From Nostoc sp. GT001 (GTDB taxonomy: Bacteria > Cyanobacteriota > Cyanobacteriia > Cyanobacteriales > Nostocaceae): a stretch of DNA of 6,763 nt. Every line of letters begins with the position of its first letter. Positions within the stretch are counted from its first letter, which is position 1. This document shows positions 1-6,435 of the stretch, piece by piece. The position numbers were made by a program, and so were the translations under genes. The stretch covers positions 982,887 through 989,649 of the forward strand of contig NZ_JAUDRJ010000003.1 in the NCBI RefSeq assembly GCF_030382115.1, in the 5' to 3' direction. Below the pieces are notes generated by a model. The model was not told the origin of the DNA, ran no database searches, and was given only the letters and a program-made list of their open reading frames with translations.

Positions 1-75
1 CGCTAACAGCACTCCTAAGAGAGAGACACCTTCCAGTCTTAGCCCGTCAGCTAACTCCGTAGGCAATGGAAGGAA
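1..75 (+). promoter_or_regulatory. 3' half of a ydaO/yuaA-class (cyclic-di-AMP) riboswitch, 5' half outside the window
   Basis: The core at 44-64 (CCGTCAGCTAACTCCGTAGGC) closely matches, from memory, the conserved 3' core of the Bacillus subtilis ydaO leader (CCGACAGCTAACCTCGTAAGC). It is enclosed by a perfect 7-bp helix, CCTTCCA at 29-35 with TGGAAGG at 67-73, in the same place as the CUCUCA/UGAGAG helix of ydaO. The purine-rich GAGAGAGACA just before the helix also fits. This RNA class binds cyclic-di-AMP and usually switches gene expression off when the ligand is abundant; it is known in Firmicutes, Actinobacteria and Cyanobacteria. Only the second half of the aptamer is visible, so its promoter and 5' pseudo-symmetrical half lie upstream. 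The downstream genes, a USP and an ion permease, fit the known regulon of this ligand. No covariance model was run. Confidence 0.82.
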
Positions 76-118
76 CCCCCAAGACTTTGGCTGTAATACA
101 GTTATTATTGGGGTTTCC
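72..118 (+). promoter_or_regulatory. Possible expression-platform hairpin of the riboswitch
   Basis: AACCCC at 74-79 can pair with GGGGTT at 110-115; CCCCAA at 77-82 with a shifted partner is an alternative. A nested 5-bp hairpin, CTGTA/TACAG at 91-101, lies inside. The 5' strand starts exactly where the last aptamer helix (67-73) ends, the usual position for a switching helix. The run after the stem (TTTCCTT) is a weak T-tract, so a terminator is possible but not convincing. It could also be only a spacer structure. Confidence 0.4.
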
Positions 119-159
119 TTGACTGATTTAAGATTTAAATTTTGGTTATCGTCACTCAA

Positions 160-205
160 TCCAAAATCGTTCGACTGAGCGTAGCCGAAGTCCAAAATCC
201 AAAAT
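160..205 (+). repeat. Small dispersed repeat inserted in a TCCAAAATC repeat
   Basis: A 23-base segment containing TTCGACT-GAGCGT-AGCCGAA (170-189, a 7-bp stem with one mismatch) is flanked by TCCAAAATC at 160-168 and TCCAAAATCC at 191-200, so it looks like a small hairpin repeat that split or duplicated an AT-rich repeat. The core TGAGCGTAGCCGAA (176-189) recurs at 2573-2586 with one change, and in inverted form around 2541-2552. Such short elements are frequent between Nostoc genes. It lies in the leader between the riboswitch and the USP start and may affect leader folding. Confidence 0.65.
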
Positions 206-256
206 TTGTCCCCCTGCTTCTCATTGCTAATTCATTTCATTGGGAGAAGTAAAGCT

Positions 257-892
257 GTGCAAATCAAGCCAATGTTAGCACGTCTGCAAAGTGCCACAGG
301 TCGAGATGACTTAATTGAACAAATGGTACTCTTGCCAGAACCAAAAAAACCTTTTTCTAAAAAGCCTCAAAGCTCAAAAGGAGTTAACTTAATTGTTGCT
401 TATGACGCATCTCCCAACAGTCATACGGCATTAGATATTGCCTTTTGGATTGCCCATCAAACGCGTTTGGCCACCAATACAGAAGTTACAGTTCAAGCCG
501 TTTATGTAGTAGAAGATAATCAAAGCAATCAGTATCCAAATATCTTAACCTTTCCCCAACAACAATCTCCATTAGAATGTGAAGTTAGTGAAGTATCAAA
601 GTCTGTCACACAGGTATTAACTCAACCAAAATTACAGGCGTTAATAACTCCCCTACAACAAGCAGATATAATTCTCTGGCAAGCCCGAAGTTTGGCTGAA
701 GAATGGCAGGGTTGTTTCAAATCTCATTTACGGTTTGGCTCCATTTCTACAGAACTTAACAAAGTTGTTGAATTAGAAAATGCCGATATTCTATTTTTAG
801 GTTGCAACTCTGTCAATCATCCAATGATTGAAGCTCTAGGTTCTAATTTTCCCTGTGCCGTTTTAGGTATTCCCAGTTGTATTGATGAATAA
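257..892 (+). CDS. Universal stress protein (UspA-like) domain protein
   Basis: The 211-residue product has a single USP fold. Residues 43-50 form the first beta strand (NLIVAYDAS), ending in the nucleotide-contacting Asp, followed by the helix NSHTALDIAFWIAH and the strand TVQAVYVVED. The last strand and loop (ADILFLGCNS...ALGSNFPCAVLGIP, about 176-206) keep the spacing of the ATP-binding motif G-X2-G-X9-G-[S/T], but the second Gly is Ser: G182, S185, G195-S196. Nucleotide binding is therefore possible but altered. A roughly 40-residue N-terminal extension, rich in Lys and Pro at its end, precedes the domain. The GTG start at 257 was chosen because GGGAGAAG at 242-249 sits at the right distance; ATG at 272 (206 residues) is the main alternative, and an in-frame TTG at 206 is unlikely. 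It is the first gene behind the candidate cyclic-di-AMP riboswitch. USPs are cytoplasmic stress or ion-sensing proteins often paired with transporters. The fold is secure; the specific role is inferred. Confidence 0.85.
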   Translation: MQIKPMLARLQSATGRDDLIEQMVLLPEPKKPFSKKPQSSKGVNLIVAYDASPNSHTALDIAFWIAHQTRLATNTEVTVQAVYVVEDNQSNQYPNILTFPQQQSPLECEVSEVSKSVTQVLTQPKLQALITPLQQADIILWQARSLAEEWQGCFKSHLRFGSISTELNKVVELENADILFLGCNSVNHPMIEALGSNFPCAVLGIPSCIDE

Positions 893-933
893 TCGCTGTT
901 TAAAATTTCAGTAATTTTTATCAAATCATAGAT

Positions 934-961
934 AAGTCACCTACAACTAGGTGACTTTTTT
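934..961 (+). terminator. Intrinsic terminator between the USP and transporter genes
   Basis: A perfect 10-bp stem, AAGTCACCTA (934-943) with TAGGTGACTT (948-957), closes a CAAC loop, and T956-T961 gives an uninterrupted T run. It starts 41 bases after the USP stop codon and ends 38 bases before the GTG of the permease. It should terminate most USP transcripts. With so little space behind it for a promoter plus leader, it may set the ratio of USP to permease expression by partial read-through. Confidence 0.9.
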
Positions 962-999
962 CGCTAGCAAGTAAACAATTCAACTTCGGGAGCTTAGGT

Positions 1000-2337
1000 G
1001 TGGAAAACTGGCAAGCAATCCTTAGCATAGTCACATTTATTGGTGTCATCGTCTTAGTAATGACGGAATGGGTACATCTGACTATTGCGGCATTACTAGG
1101 AGCATTGTTATTAGTTTTTAGCAACGTCATGACTTTACAAGAAGCTGTTGGTTACATTGGCAACAGTCATGGAACACTCGGTTTATTTTTTGGAGTTATG
1201 GTGTTAGTACGGGCTTTTGAACCTACTAAGATATTTGATTATTTAGCTACTCAAATAGTACTCATAGCTAGGGGAAAAGGCAAACGTCTACTACTTGGTA
1301 TTGTGGCTATTGTGACACCCATCTGTGCAGTCTTACCAAATGCCACAACAGTTATGTTGCTAGCACCTTTAATTCCACCAATGGCGCAGGAAGTTGGGAT
1401 AAATTTCGTACCATTGTTGATTTTAATGGTATTTGTTGCTAATAGTGCTGGATTGCTAACTTTAGTTGGAGATCCCGCAACATTTATTGTTGGTGATGCT
1501 GTGAATATCAGCTTTACAGATTATTTGTTGGAATTAAGTTTAGGAGGAGTAATTGCCGTTCTTGTAGTGATTATAACACTACCATTTTTATTCCGTAAAA
1601 TTTGGAATACACAGTTAGATAATCTTGAAGAACTGCCACACCCACAAATAAATCATCCACGAGCTTTAAGCCTTGGTGCAGTTATTGTATTTTTCGTGAT
1701 GATATTTTTTGTGATTGGAGAATCTTTACCAGTTCCGATCTCGCCTGCTGCCGCAGCTTTATTAGGAGCAGCTTTAGCTTTGCTTTTATCTCACCATAGC
1801 AATATAGATTCAGTTAACAACATTTTACGAGATGTAGACTGGAGTACATTAATATTTTTTATGAGCATTTTTGTGCTAATTGGGGGGCTAGAAAAAACAG
1901 GTGTAATTAATGGCTTATCAGGAATATTGGCAGCAGTTTTAGGAAAAAATATTATGCTAGGTTCCCTAGTTTTATTATTTTTTGTGGGTCTATTGTCCAG
2001 CGTAGTGCCAAATATTCCTTTAGTGGTGGGGATGGTGCCTTTACTAAAACAATACATTGTTACTGTCGGATTAGCACCCGCCGAAGTTCTTGCACAAGAT
2101 TTTCAAGGACAGTTTCCACCAGAAGTATTACCACTGTTTTATGCAATGATGTTTGGTGCAACTTTGGGAGGTAATGGCACACTTGTGGGTGCATCATCTA
2201 ACATCGTAGCCGCCGGAATTTCTGAGCAGCATGGACGGCGCATCTCGTTTAAAACTTTTCTACACTACGGTATTCCGGTGATGCTATTACAACTAGTAGC
2301 TTCGGCTTTGTACATATTGGTTCGCTTTTTGCTCTAA
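1000..2337 (+). CDS. ArsB/NhaD/SLC13-type ion-transporter superfamily permease
   Basis: This is a 445-residue, very hydrophobic inner-membrane protein with about 10-12 predicted membrane segments in two inverted halves, the size and build of the CitMHS/ArsB-NhaD group. First-half signatures are NATTVMLLAPL (114-124) and NSAGLLTLVGDPATFIVGDA (148-167), which matches the family loop where Gly-Asp-Pro lies at the substrate site. Second-half counterparts are VVPNIPLVVGMVPLL (335-349) and GATLGGNGTLVGASSNIVAAG (386-406). A hydrophilic linker lies near 200-220 and separates the halves. The GTG start has GGGAG (988-992) seven bases upstream, and no earlier start is better. The substrate cannot be read from sequence: Na+/H+ exchange, an oxyanion, or a carboxylate are all possible. 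Its place behind a USP gene and a candidate cyclic-di-AMP leader favours an inorganic ion or pH/osmotic role (inference). It probably depends on read-through of the terminator at 934-961. No frameshift or missing motif is seen. Confidence 0.9.
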   Translation: MENWQAILSIVTFIGVIVLVMTEWVHLTIAALLGALLLVFSNVMTLQEAVGYIGNSHGTLGLFFGVMVLVRAFEPTKIFDYLATQIVLIARGKGKRLLLGIVAIVTPICAVLPNATTVMLLAPLIPPMAQEVGINFVPLLILMVFVANSAGLLTLVGDPATFIVGDAVNISFTDYLLELSLGGVIAVLVVIITLPFLFRKIWNTQLDNLEELPHPQINHPRALSLGAVIVFFVMIFFVIGESLPVPISPAAAALLGAALALLLSHHSNIDSVNNILRDVDWSTLIFFMSIFVLIGGLEKTGVINGLSGILAAVLGKNIMLGSLVLLFFVGLLSSVVPNIPLVVGMVPLLKQYIVTVGLAPAEVLAQDFQGQFPPEVLPLFYAMMFGATLGGNGTLVGASSNIVAAGISEQHGRRISFKTFLHYGIPVMLLQLVASALYILVRFLL

Positions 2338-2365
2338 GTATAATTTGTGTTGATAGCACAGCGTA

Positions 2366-2399
2366 AAGCCTTCTCTAAGAGAGGCTTCGCCAATGCTTA
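2366..2399. repeat. Hairpin repeat after the permease gene
   Basis: AAGCC (2366-2370), TCTCT, AGAGA and GGCTT (2383-2387) can form a nearly continuous stem with one bulged T. The text CTCTAAGAGAGGCTTCGCC resembles the CTTCTC/GAGACGC-type repeats dispersed in Nostoc genomes. No T-run follows (CGCC), so it is a poor intrinsic terminator, although it could end or stabilise the permease transcript 30 bases after its stop. Confidence 0.45.
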
Positions 2400-2454
2400 G
2401 AGCAAGTCATTGAGCGCCGCAGAAAGTGCCATGAGACACAAGGCGTCCAAGATT

Positions 2455-2479
2455 AACCCCGTGTTTTTAAACGTGGGTT
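2455..2479. repeat. Imperfect hairpin at the left edge of a repeat mosaic
   Basis: AACCC (2455-2459) pairs with GGGTT (2475-2479), continued by CGT (2460-2462) with ACG (2471-2473) across one bulged T, around an AT-rich loop. It may be a boundary structure of the degenerate element suspected at 2612-2682. On its own it proves nothing. Confidence 0.35.
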
Positions 2480-2502
2480 CCCTTCTGCCTCACTTCTTTT
2501 AC

Positions 2503-2530
2503 CGGAGACGCTGCGCGTAGCTTGCTTCCC
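2503..2530. repeat. Dispersed Nostoc-type repeat (GGAGACGCTGCGCGTAGC...)
   Basis: The segment GGAGACGCTGCGCGTAGC followed by TTGCTTCCCC has the look of the very common GGAGACGCTACGCG and GCTTGCTTCCC repeats between Nostocales genes. It contains GCT-GCGCGT-AGC, and GGAG/CTTCC ends give loose self-complementarity. It is non-coding in all likelihood. Confidence 0.55.
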
Positions 2531-2540
2531 CAAAAGAGTA

Positions 2541-2584
2541 CGACTACGCTCAGTGAACACCTGTCTGGTTGTTGAGCGTAGTCG
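2541..2584. repeat. Perfect 12-bp inverted repeat of the GAGCGTAGTCG family
   Basis: CGACTACGCTCA (2541-2552) and TGAGCGTAGTCG (2573-2584) are exact reverse complements separated by 20 bases. Each arm is a copy of the core of the small dispersed repeat in the USP leader (176-189), so this is either two copies in opposite orientation or one larger hairpin element. Confidence 0.75.
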
Positions 2585-2611
2585 AAACACTGTCTCCTGC
2601 CTTAACCACAT

Positions 2612-2682
2612 ATTTGGGTTTGAAGCCCCGTGCTTCACGCAATGCTTTAAAGCATTGCGCCTTTAGGTCGGTGAGAATGTCA
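2612..2682 (+). mobile_element. Possible degenerate IS200/IS605-type element end
   Basis: Two hairpins stand side by side: TGAAGC (2621-2626) with GCTTCA (2632-2637), and a 22-base perfect palindrome at 2638-2659 whose half is CGCAATGCTTT. They are followed by CTTTAGGTCGGTGAGAATGTCA. A GAAGCCCC-type hairpin followed by GAATGTCA resembles, from memory, right ends of cyanobacterial IS200/IS605 or lone-tnpB elements, which are recognised as hairpins and not as inverted terminal repeats. No transposase domain is readable nearby. The palindrome is certain; the mobile-element identity is a tentative reading. Confidence 0.35.
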
Positions 2683-2684
2683 AT

Positions 2685-3062
2685 TTTCTTTGCTATTACC
2701 ACTTGTCATGCTGAGAAATAAATTGGTGTGGCATCTGGAAAAATCTTATTTAGGATTTCATTTTACAAATATAGTTCAAATAAAGTTACATCATTAAACA
2801 AGCAATTAATAATTAAAAATGAGCGGTATATAATTAATCTTGCGTGCCAATTAAATGATTTTTTTCATCAATAGATAGTAAAAGTTATATCTTCCGCTGG
2901 ATAGAGCTTTCAGCCCTTGGAGAGATGCTTTAAACAGCTAAATTCTACGATTCTGATCTAAAGAGTTAGGTATTGCCATAGGTACAAACATAATAAATAC
3001 TAAGAGTTGCTTCTCAAGAAATTCTTAATTCCCCAACTTTAAACTTAGTAGAAGGAAATCCA
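2685..3062. other. AT-rich intergenic region upstream of the large membrane-protein gene
   Basis: No credible open reading frame, tRNA or strong terminator is visible here. The stretch is AT-rich and holds the candidate promoter at 2806-2834. If that promoter is used, the large gene has a leader of about 220 bases. I see no recognised riboswitch in it. Confidence 0.6.
2806..2834 (+). promoter_or_regulatory. Candidate sigma70-type promoter for the 1037-residue protein gene
   Basis: A perfect -10 hexamer TATAAT (2829-2834) has TTAATA (2806-2811, four of six matches to TTGACA) exactly 17 bases upstream. In AT-rich DNA such matches arise by chance, so this is only the best candidate in the gap. 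Confidence 0.35.
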
Positions 3063-6000
3063 ATGTTCCAAAGTACAGAAATCATGGTGGGACTCTATAA
3101 ACCACTATTGTGGTTAGCACAGGTTTCAGCAGAACCCTCAAACGTCACACCAGAACAAGCATCAGTTCTCATTTCTGGGCCACGCTTTTTTGTGGCTTTA
3201 ATCTCAGGTGTGATTCTTGCCTTTGCTTTCCAATTAGTTCTAACTAATCTCTCCCTTGCAGTCGGTATTTCCTACCTGGGGCACTCATCTGATTCGGATT
3301 CAGATAATGGGGAAGTTGGAAGTTTGGGCGGCAGTATTCGCAAAATCGGCACAGCAGTCGGGATTTGGACATTAATCACTGTGACTGTCGCCTTATTAAT
3401 CGCTTCTTATCTAGCAGTAAAATTGAGCCTTGTCATCTCAGATCGGGGATTGGGAGCGATTCTTGGTTTAGTGATTTGGGGGGCTTACTTTTTGCTTCTA
3501 GTTTGGGTAAGTTCCACCACAGTCGGCTCCTTAATTGGCTCAGTTGTCAATACGGCAACATCTGGGTTTCAGGCGATTATGGGGACTGCTACCGCCGCAC
3601 TAGGTGCGAAAGCTGTGAATAGCCAAGTGGTAGCCACAGCTGAAGCCGCCGCCGCCGCTGTCCGTCGAGAACTCGGAAGCGCCATCGATCCCGTAAGTAT
3701 CCGGGAAAACATTGAAGATTACTTAGAAAAGATCCGTCCTCCCGAACTCGATGTATCGAAGATTCGGAGTGATTTTGAAAATTTACTCAACGATCCGCAA
3801 TTAAAAGCGATCGCAGGGACTCCAGATATCCGCAACATCGACCGCCAAAAGTTTATCGAGTTAGTCAGTAGCCGCACCGATCTTTCCAAAAAAGACGTTA
3901 GTCGCATTGCTGATACTTTGTATAAAGTTTGGCAGCAAGTGGTAAGTCAGCACCCACCCACCGAAGACCGTTTGGGTGAGTTGATGGATTACCTAAAATC
4001 ACTTCCACCAGGACAAAGCAAAACAGACGAACTCAACGCCAAGTTGGAACGGTTATTAGCAGAAAACGGTGGTTCCAAAGAATCTGACCAAAAGGCAGCT
4101 ACCGGGCCAATTCAAAGTACACTCCAGCAAGGACTATCTGCCTTAACTGGCATTGTGTTGGGACGCACAGATTTGTCTGATTTGGATGTGGAAAAAATCT
4201 TGGGTAGTCTCACCAGCGCTAAAGATAAAGTCACCGAACAAGCAGATAAGTTAGGCTTGCCAACACCATCACAACCCTACAGCCCAATTCGGTCTGATGT
4301 GGAAAACTACCTGTACAATACTTATGCTTGGCAACTGAGTCCAGAAAGAATTGCCCAGGAATTTCGTGATGTCATCTACGACCCAGCAGCCGACCCTGGA
4401 ATCGTCCGCAGGGAACTAGAACGACTATCCCGCAATGATTTCGCTAAAATTTTGCAACAACGGGGATTGCTTACCCAAGGTCAAATTCAGCGCATTGCCA
4501 ATCAGCTAGAAACTGTCCGCCAAGAAGTGCTAATAACAGTCAGAGCTGTTGAAGAAAGAGATATCGTCCAAGACTTGCAACGCGCAGTAGAAAGTTATCT
4601 GCTCGTTACTCCCAAGGCAGATTTGACACCTGAAGGCATTGAGCAGAATTTTAAACCACTGTTGGCAGACTCAGAGGCAGATTATGAAACTCTGACATTG
4701 CGACTAGCGCACCTTGACCGCCAAGAAATTCGGGAGATATTGTTACAACGTAATGATGTCCAGTTATATGAAGTAGATAGCATTCTCGATGAGTTGGAAA
4801 AACAACGCGATCGCGTCTTGGTAGAATCCAAAGGATTAGCAGAACAGGCACAATATCAAGCAGAAACCCTGTGGTTAAATGTAGAATCATATCTGCGTAA
4901 CACCGGCAAATCAGAACTGAATCCTGATGGCATCCGCGCCGACTTCAAAAAGCTACTAGAAGATCCGCAAGCTGGGGTTAGCTCAATTCGGGCGCGCTTG
5001 TCTCGCTTTGACCGCGATACCTTAGTACAGTTGTTGAGTCAGCGAGAAGATTTGAGTGAAGATCAAGTTAATCAAATCATCAATGCTACTGAGGAGTCAT
5101 GGTATAATATCCGCCACACACCTCAAATTGTAGTCGATAAAGCTAAAGAGCAATACGACTCTGTGACGACAACGATCGCAGATTATCTCCGAAATACTGG
5201 CAAACAAGAACTCAATCCTGAAGGTATTCAGCGAGATTTGAACAAATTGTTTGAAAATCCCAAAGAGGGAGCCGTCGCCCTGCGCCGTCGATTGTCACAG
5301 GTAGACCGAGATACACTAGTGAAATTGCTCAGTCAACGCCAAGATTTGAGTGAAGAACAAGTCAATGAAATCATTGATTCCACCCAAACTTCGATTCGGA
5401 ACTTTGTGCGTGCGCCTCGTCGCCTAGCTAGCCGTACACAACAAAGAGCCGAAACATTCAAAGCTTATCTGGAAGAGTATCTGCGCCAAACTGGTAAAGA
5501 AGAACTCAACCCTGAAGGTATCAAACGCGACTTGCAATTATTGTTGCACGATCCGCGAGTCGGCGTAGAAAGTTTTGGCGATCGCCTTTCGCAGTTTGAC
5601 CGTGATACCATCATCGCCCTGCTGAAAATTCGGGAAGATATTTCTGATGAAGAAGCAGCACGGATTGCCGATAATATGGTGTCCGTAAGGGATCAATTTG
5701 TCGAACAAGTACGGAGCATCCAACGGGGCATTCAAGATGCAATTGACGGGGTTTTCGCCCGCATTCGTAACTATCTCAACTCCCTGGATCGCCCAGAACT
5801 TAACTATGATAGTATTAAGCGCGATATTCGCACAGTTTTTGACGATCCCCAAGCGGGATTTGATGCCCTGCGCGATCGCCTGTCCTCCTTTGACCGTGAT
5901 ACCCTAGTGGCAATCATGAGTTCTCGTGAGGACATCTCCGAAGCAGATGCCAACCGAATCATCGACCAAATTGAACGGGCGCGCAACACAGTATTACAAC

Positions 6001-6176
6001 GTGCAGAACGCATACAGCACGAAGCCCAACGCCGTCTAGAGCAGGTAAAACATCAAGCACAGCGGCAAGCAGAAGAAACCCGCAAAGCCGCAGCTACAGC
6101 AGCGTGGTGGCTGTTTGCCACAGCATTCGTCTCCGCCATTTTCTCTGCATTAGGAGGAGCGATCGCTGTAGTTTAA
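3057..6176 (+). CDS. Large membrane-anchored protein with eight 98-residue helical repeats (function unknown)
   Basis: The coding sequence proper begins at ATG 3063; GAAGGAA (3051-3057) five bases before it fixes this start over the in-frame ATG at 3084. The product has 1037 residues. Predicted membrane helices lie near 42-72, 98-124 and 129-150, then a small-residue Gly/Ala/Thr segment (152-200). From about 216 to 976 come helical repeats: the Y-L of each repeat falls at Tyr 220, 310, 416, 512, 610, 708, 806 and 904, and the motif [F/V/L]-D-R-[D/Q] at 551, 649, 747, 845 and 943, exactly 98 apart. A highly charged Arg/Glu/Gln-rich helix (about 969-1010) leads to a last membrane segment (1014-1036). 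The repeat region is therefore held to the membrane at both ends. I recognise no named family or catalytic motif. It appears to be its own transcription unit, with a 725-base gap before it and a terminator after it. A structural, tethering or membrane-organising role is a guess from architecture only. Confidence 0.88.
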   Translation, partial: NPMFQSTEIMVGLYKPLLWLAQVSAEPSNVTPEQASVLISGPRFFVALISGVILAFAFQLVLTNLSLAVGISYLGHSSDSDSDNGEVGSLGGSIRKIGTAVGIWTLITVTVALLIASYLAVKLSLVISDRGLGAILGLVIWGAYFLLLVWVSSTTVGSLIGSVVNTATSGFQAIMGTATAALGAKAVNSQVVATAEAAAAAVRRELGSAIDPVSIRENIEDYLEKIRPPELDVSKIRSDFENLLNDPQLKAIAGTPDIRNIDRQKFIELVSSRTDLSKKDVSRIADTLYKVWQQVVSQHPPTEDRLGELMDYLKSLPPGQSKTDELNAKLERLLAENGGSKESDQKAATGPIQSTLQQGLSALTGIVLGRTDLSDLDVEKILGSLTSAKDKVTEQADKLGLPTPSQPYSPIRSDVENYLYNTYAWQLSPERIAQEFRDVIYDPAADPGIVRRELERLSRNDFAKILQQRGLLTQGQIQRIANQLETVRQEVLITVRAVEERDIVQDLQRAVESYLLVTPKADLTPEGIEQNFKPLLADSEADYETLTLRLAHLDRQEIREILLQRNDVQLYEVDSILDELEKQRDRVLVESKGLAEQAQYQAETLWLNVESYLRNTGKSELNPDGIRADFKKLLEDPQAGVSSIRARLSRFDRDTLVQLLSQREDLSEDQVNQIINATEESWYNIRHTPQIVVDKAKEQYDSVTTTIADYLRNTGKQELNPEGIQRDLNKLFENPKEGAVALRRRLSQVDRDTLVKLLSQRQDLSEEQVNEIIDSTQTSIRNFVRAPRRLASRTQQRAETFKAYLEEYLRQTGKEELNPEGIKRDLQLLLHDPRVGVESFGDRLSQFDRDTIIALLKIREDISDEEAARIADNMVSVRDQFVEQVRSIQRGIQDAIDGVFARIRNYLNSLDRPELNYDSIKRDIRTVFDDPQAGFDALRDRLSSFDRDTLVAIMSSREDISEADANRIIDQIERARNTVLQRAERIQHEAQRRLEQVKHQAQRQAEETRKAAATAAWWLFATAFVSAIFSALGGAIAVV
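3708..5990 (+). repeat. Tandem in-gene repeats encoding about eight 98-residue units
   Basis: The units encode residues of about 216-290, a degenerate one at 301-395, then 411-487, 506-583, 606-681, 704-779, 801-877 and 898-976. A typical unit reads YLRNTGK-ELNP-GI--D, then DP--G, L-FDRDTL, and REDLSE-QVN-II. By hand count units at 610 and 708 share 45 of 71 aligned residues, and their DNA still shares runs such as GATTTGAGTGAAGA, so the C-terminal units are the youngest duplications. The first units, near the membrane anchor, are the most diverged. Confidence 0.88.
3807..6166. repeat. Five HIP1 octamers (GCGATCGC) within the large gene
   Basis: Exact GCGATCGC copies lie at 3807-3814, 4807-4814, 5578-5585, 5872-5879 and 6159-6166. 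HIP1 is the highly iterated palindrome of many cyanobacterial genomes. All copies I found are in this gene and none in the first 3.8 kb or in the transposase remnant. Confidence 0.9.
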
Positions 6177-6199
6177 CAAGTTGTCTCCGCTAACTTTTC

Positions 6200-6223
6200 A
6201 GCCTCCCATTCTGGGAGGCTTTT
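6200..6223 (+). terminator. Intrinsic terminator of the large membrane-protein gene
   Basis: A perfect 9-bp stem, AGCCTCCCA (6200-6208) with TGGGAGGCT (6212-6220), has a TTC loop and is followed by TTTT-C-TATTTT. It starts 23 bases after the stop codon and marks the end of that transcription unit. Confidence 0.92.
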
Positions 6224-6332
6224 CTATTTTAAGGACGTAGAGAAGAAAGTAAAAAAATAAATACGTATTGGCGAATTTTTTTGTGTAATACCAATTGGAA
6301 AAAAGAATGCGACAAATAGACCATTTGTAGAG

Positions 6333-6435
6333 GGGACTTCCAGAAAATAAACTATTCCATTTACAATAATGATTATCATTATTGTAAAATCCTATCTCTT
6401 GTTTTTCTTGGAATAATTTATTCTTTGGAAGTCCC
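6333..6435. mobile_element. MITE-like inverted-repeat element abutting a transposase remnant
   Basis: The arms at 6333-6359 (GGGACTTCCAG...ATTCCA) and 6409-6435 (TGGAATAA...GGAAGTCCC) are 27 bases long and match as inverted repeats at 24 of 27 positions. Outside them TGTA (6327-6330, shifted by two) and TACA (6437-6440) may extend the pairing. The interior is a 29-base palindrome followed by a 20-base pyrimidine-rich spacer, with no coding capacity. Size and build fit a miniature inverted-repeat element. The right arm stops exactly where transposase homology begins. No clear target-site duplication is visible. Confidence 0.6.
6360..6388. promoter_or_regulatory. Fur-box-like perfect palindrome
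   Basis: Two 14-base arms (TTTACAATAATGAT and its exact complement) flank a single central T. Positions 6366-6384 match the classical Fur box (GATAATGATAATCATTATC) at 16 of 19 bases, one mismatch being the centre. Fur represses iron-responsive genes when iron is present; cyanobacterial FurA uses similar AT-rich sites. No intact gene follows closely in this window, so either it regulates something off-window, it is carried by the inverted-repeat element without function, or the resemblance is a by-product of an AT-rich palindrome. Confidence 0.5.

Noticed and set aside
44..62. Resemblance to 16S rRNA (CAGCTAACTCCGT precedes the 530 loop)
   Set aside because: The match stops right after CCGT; the GCCAGCAGCCGCGG that must follow is absent, and the surrounding helix fits the ydaO aptamer instead.
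206..256. In-frame TTG start giving 17 extra residues for the USP protein
   Set aside because: No ribosome-binding sequence precedes it, it overlaps the dispersed repeat region, and GGGAGAAG at 242-249 points to GTG 257.
921..1130. Minus-strand open frame across the terminator and permease start
   Set aside because: It reads through the perfect terminator hairpin and the permease N-terminus, which both have better explanations.
1791..2057. Minus-strand open frame inside the permease gene
   Set aside because: It lies wholly opposite a well-supported coding sequence with family motifs and has no domain signal.
2453..2638. Minus-strand open frame of 61 codons
   Set aside because: It runs through several dispersed repeats, has no recognisable domain, and is best seen as a chance frame or, at most, a decayed tail of a mobile-element protein.
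5538..5852. Minus-strand open frame of 104 codons inside the repeat protein gene
   Set aside because: It is a shadow of the repeat-coding strand; its composition follows from the sense codons and no motif is recognisable.
3708..5990. CRISPR array or other DNA-level tandem repeat
   Set aside because: The 294-base period is visible at protein level; the DNA copies have diverged at codon positions, as expected for coding repeats.
6308..6331. Short frame starting at ATG 6308 as a possible transposase N-terminus
   Set aside because: It reaches a stop after seven codons and shows no ISAzo13-like sequence.
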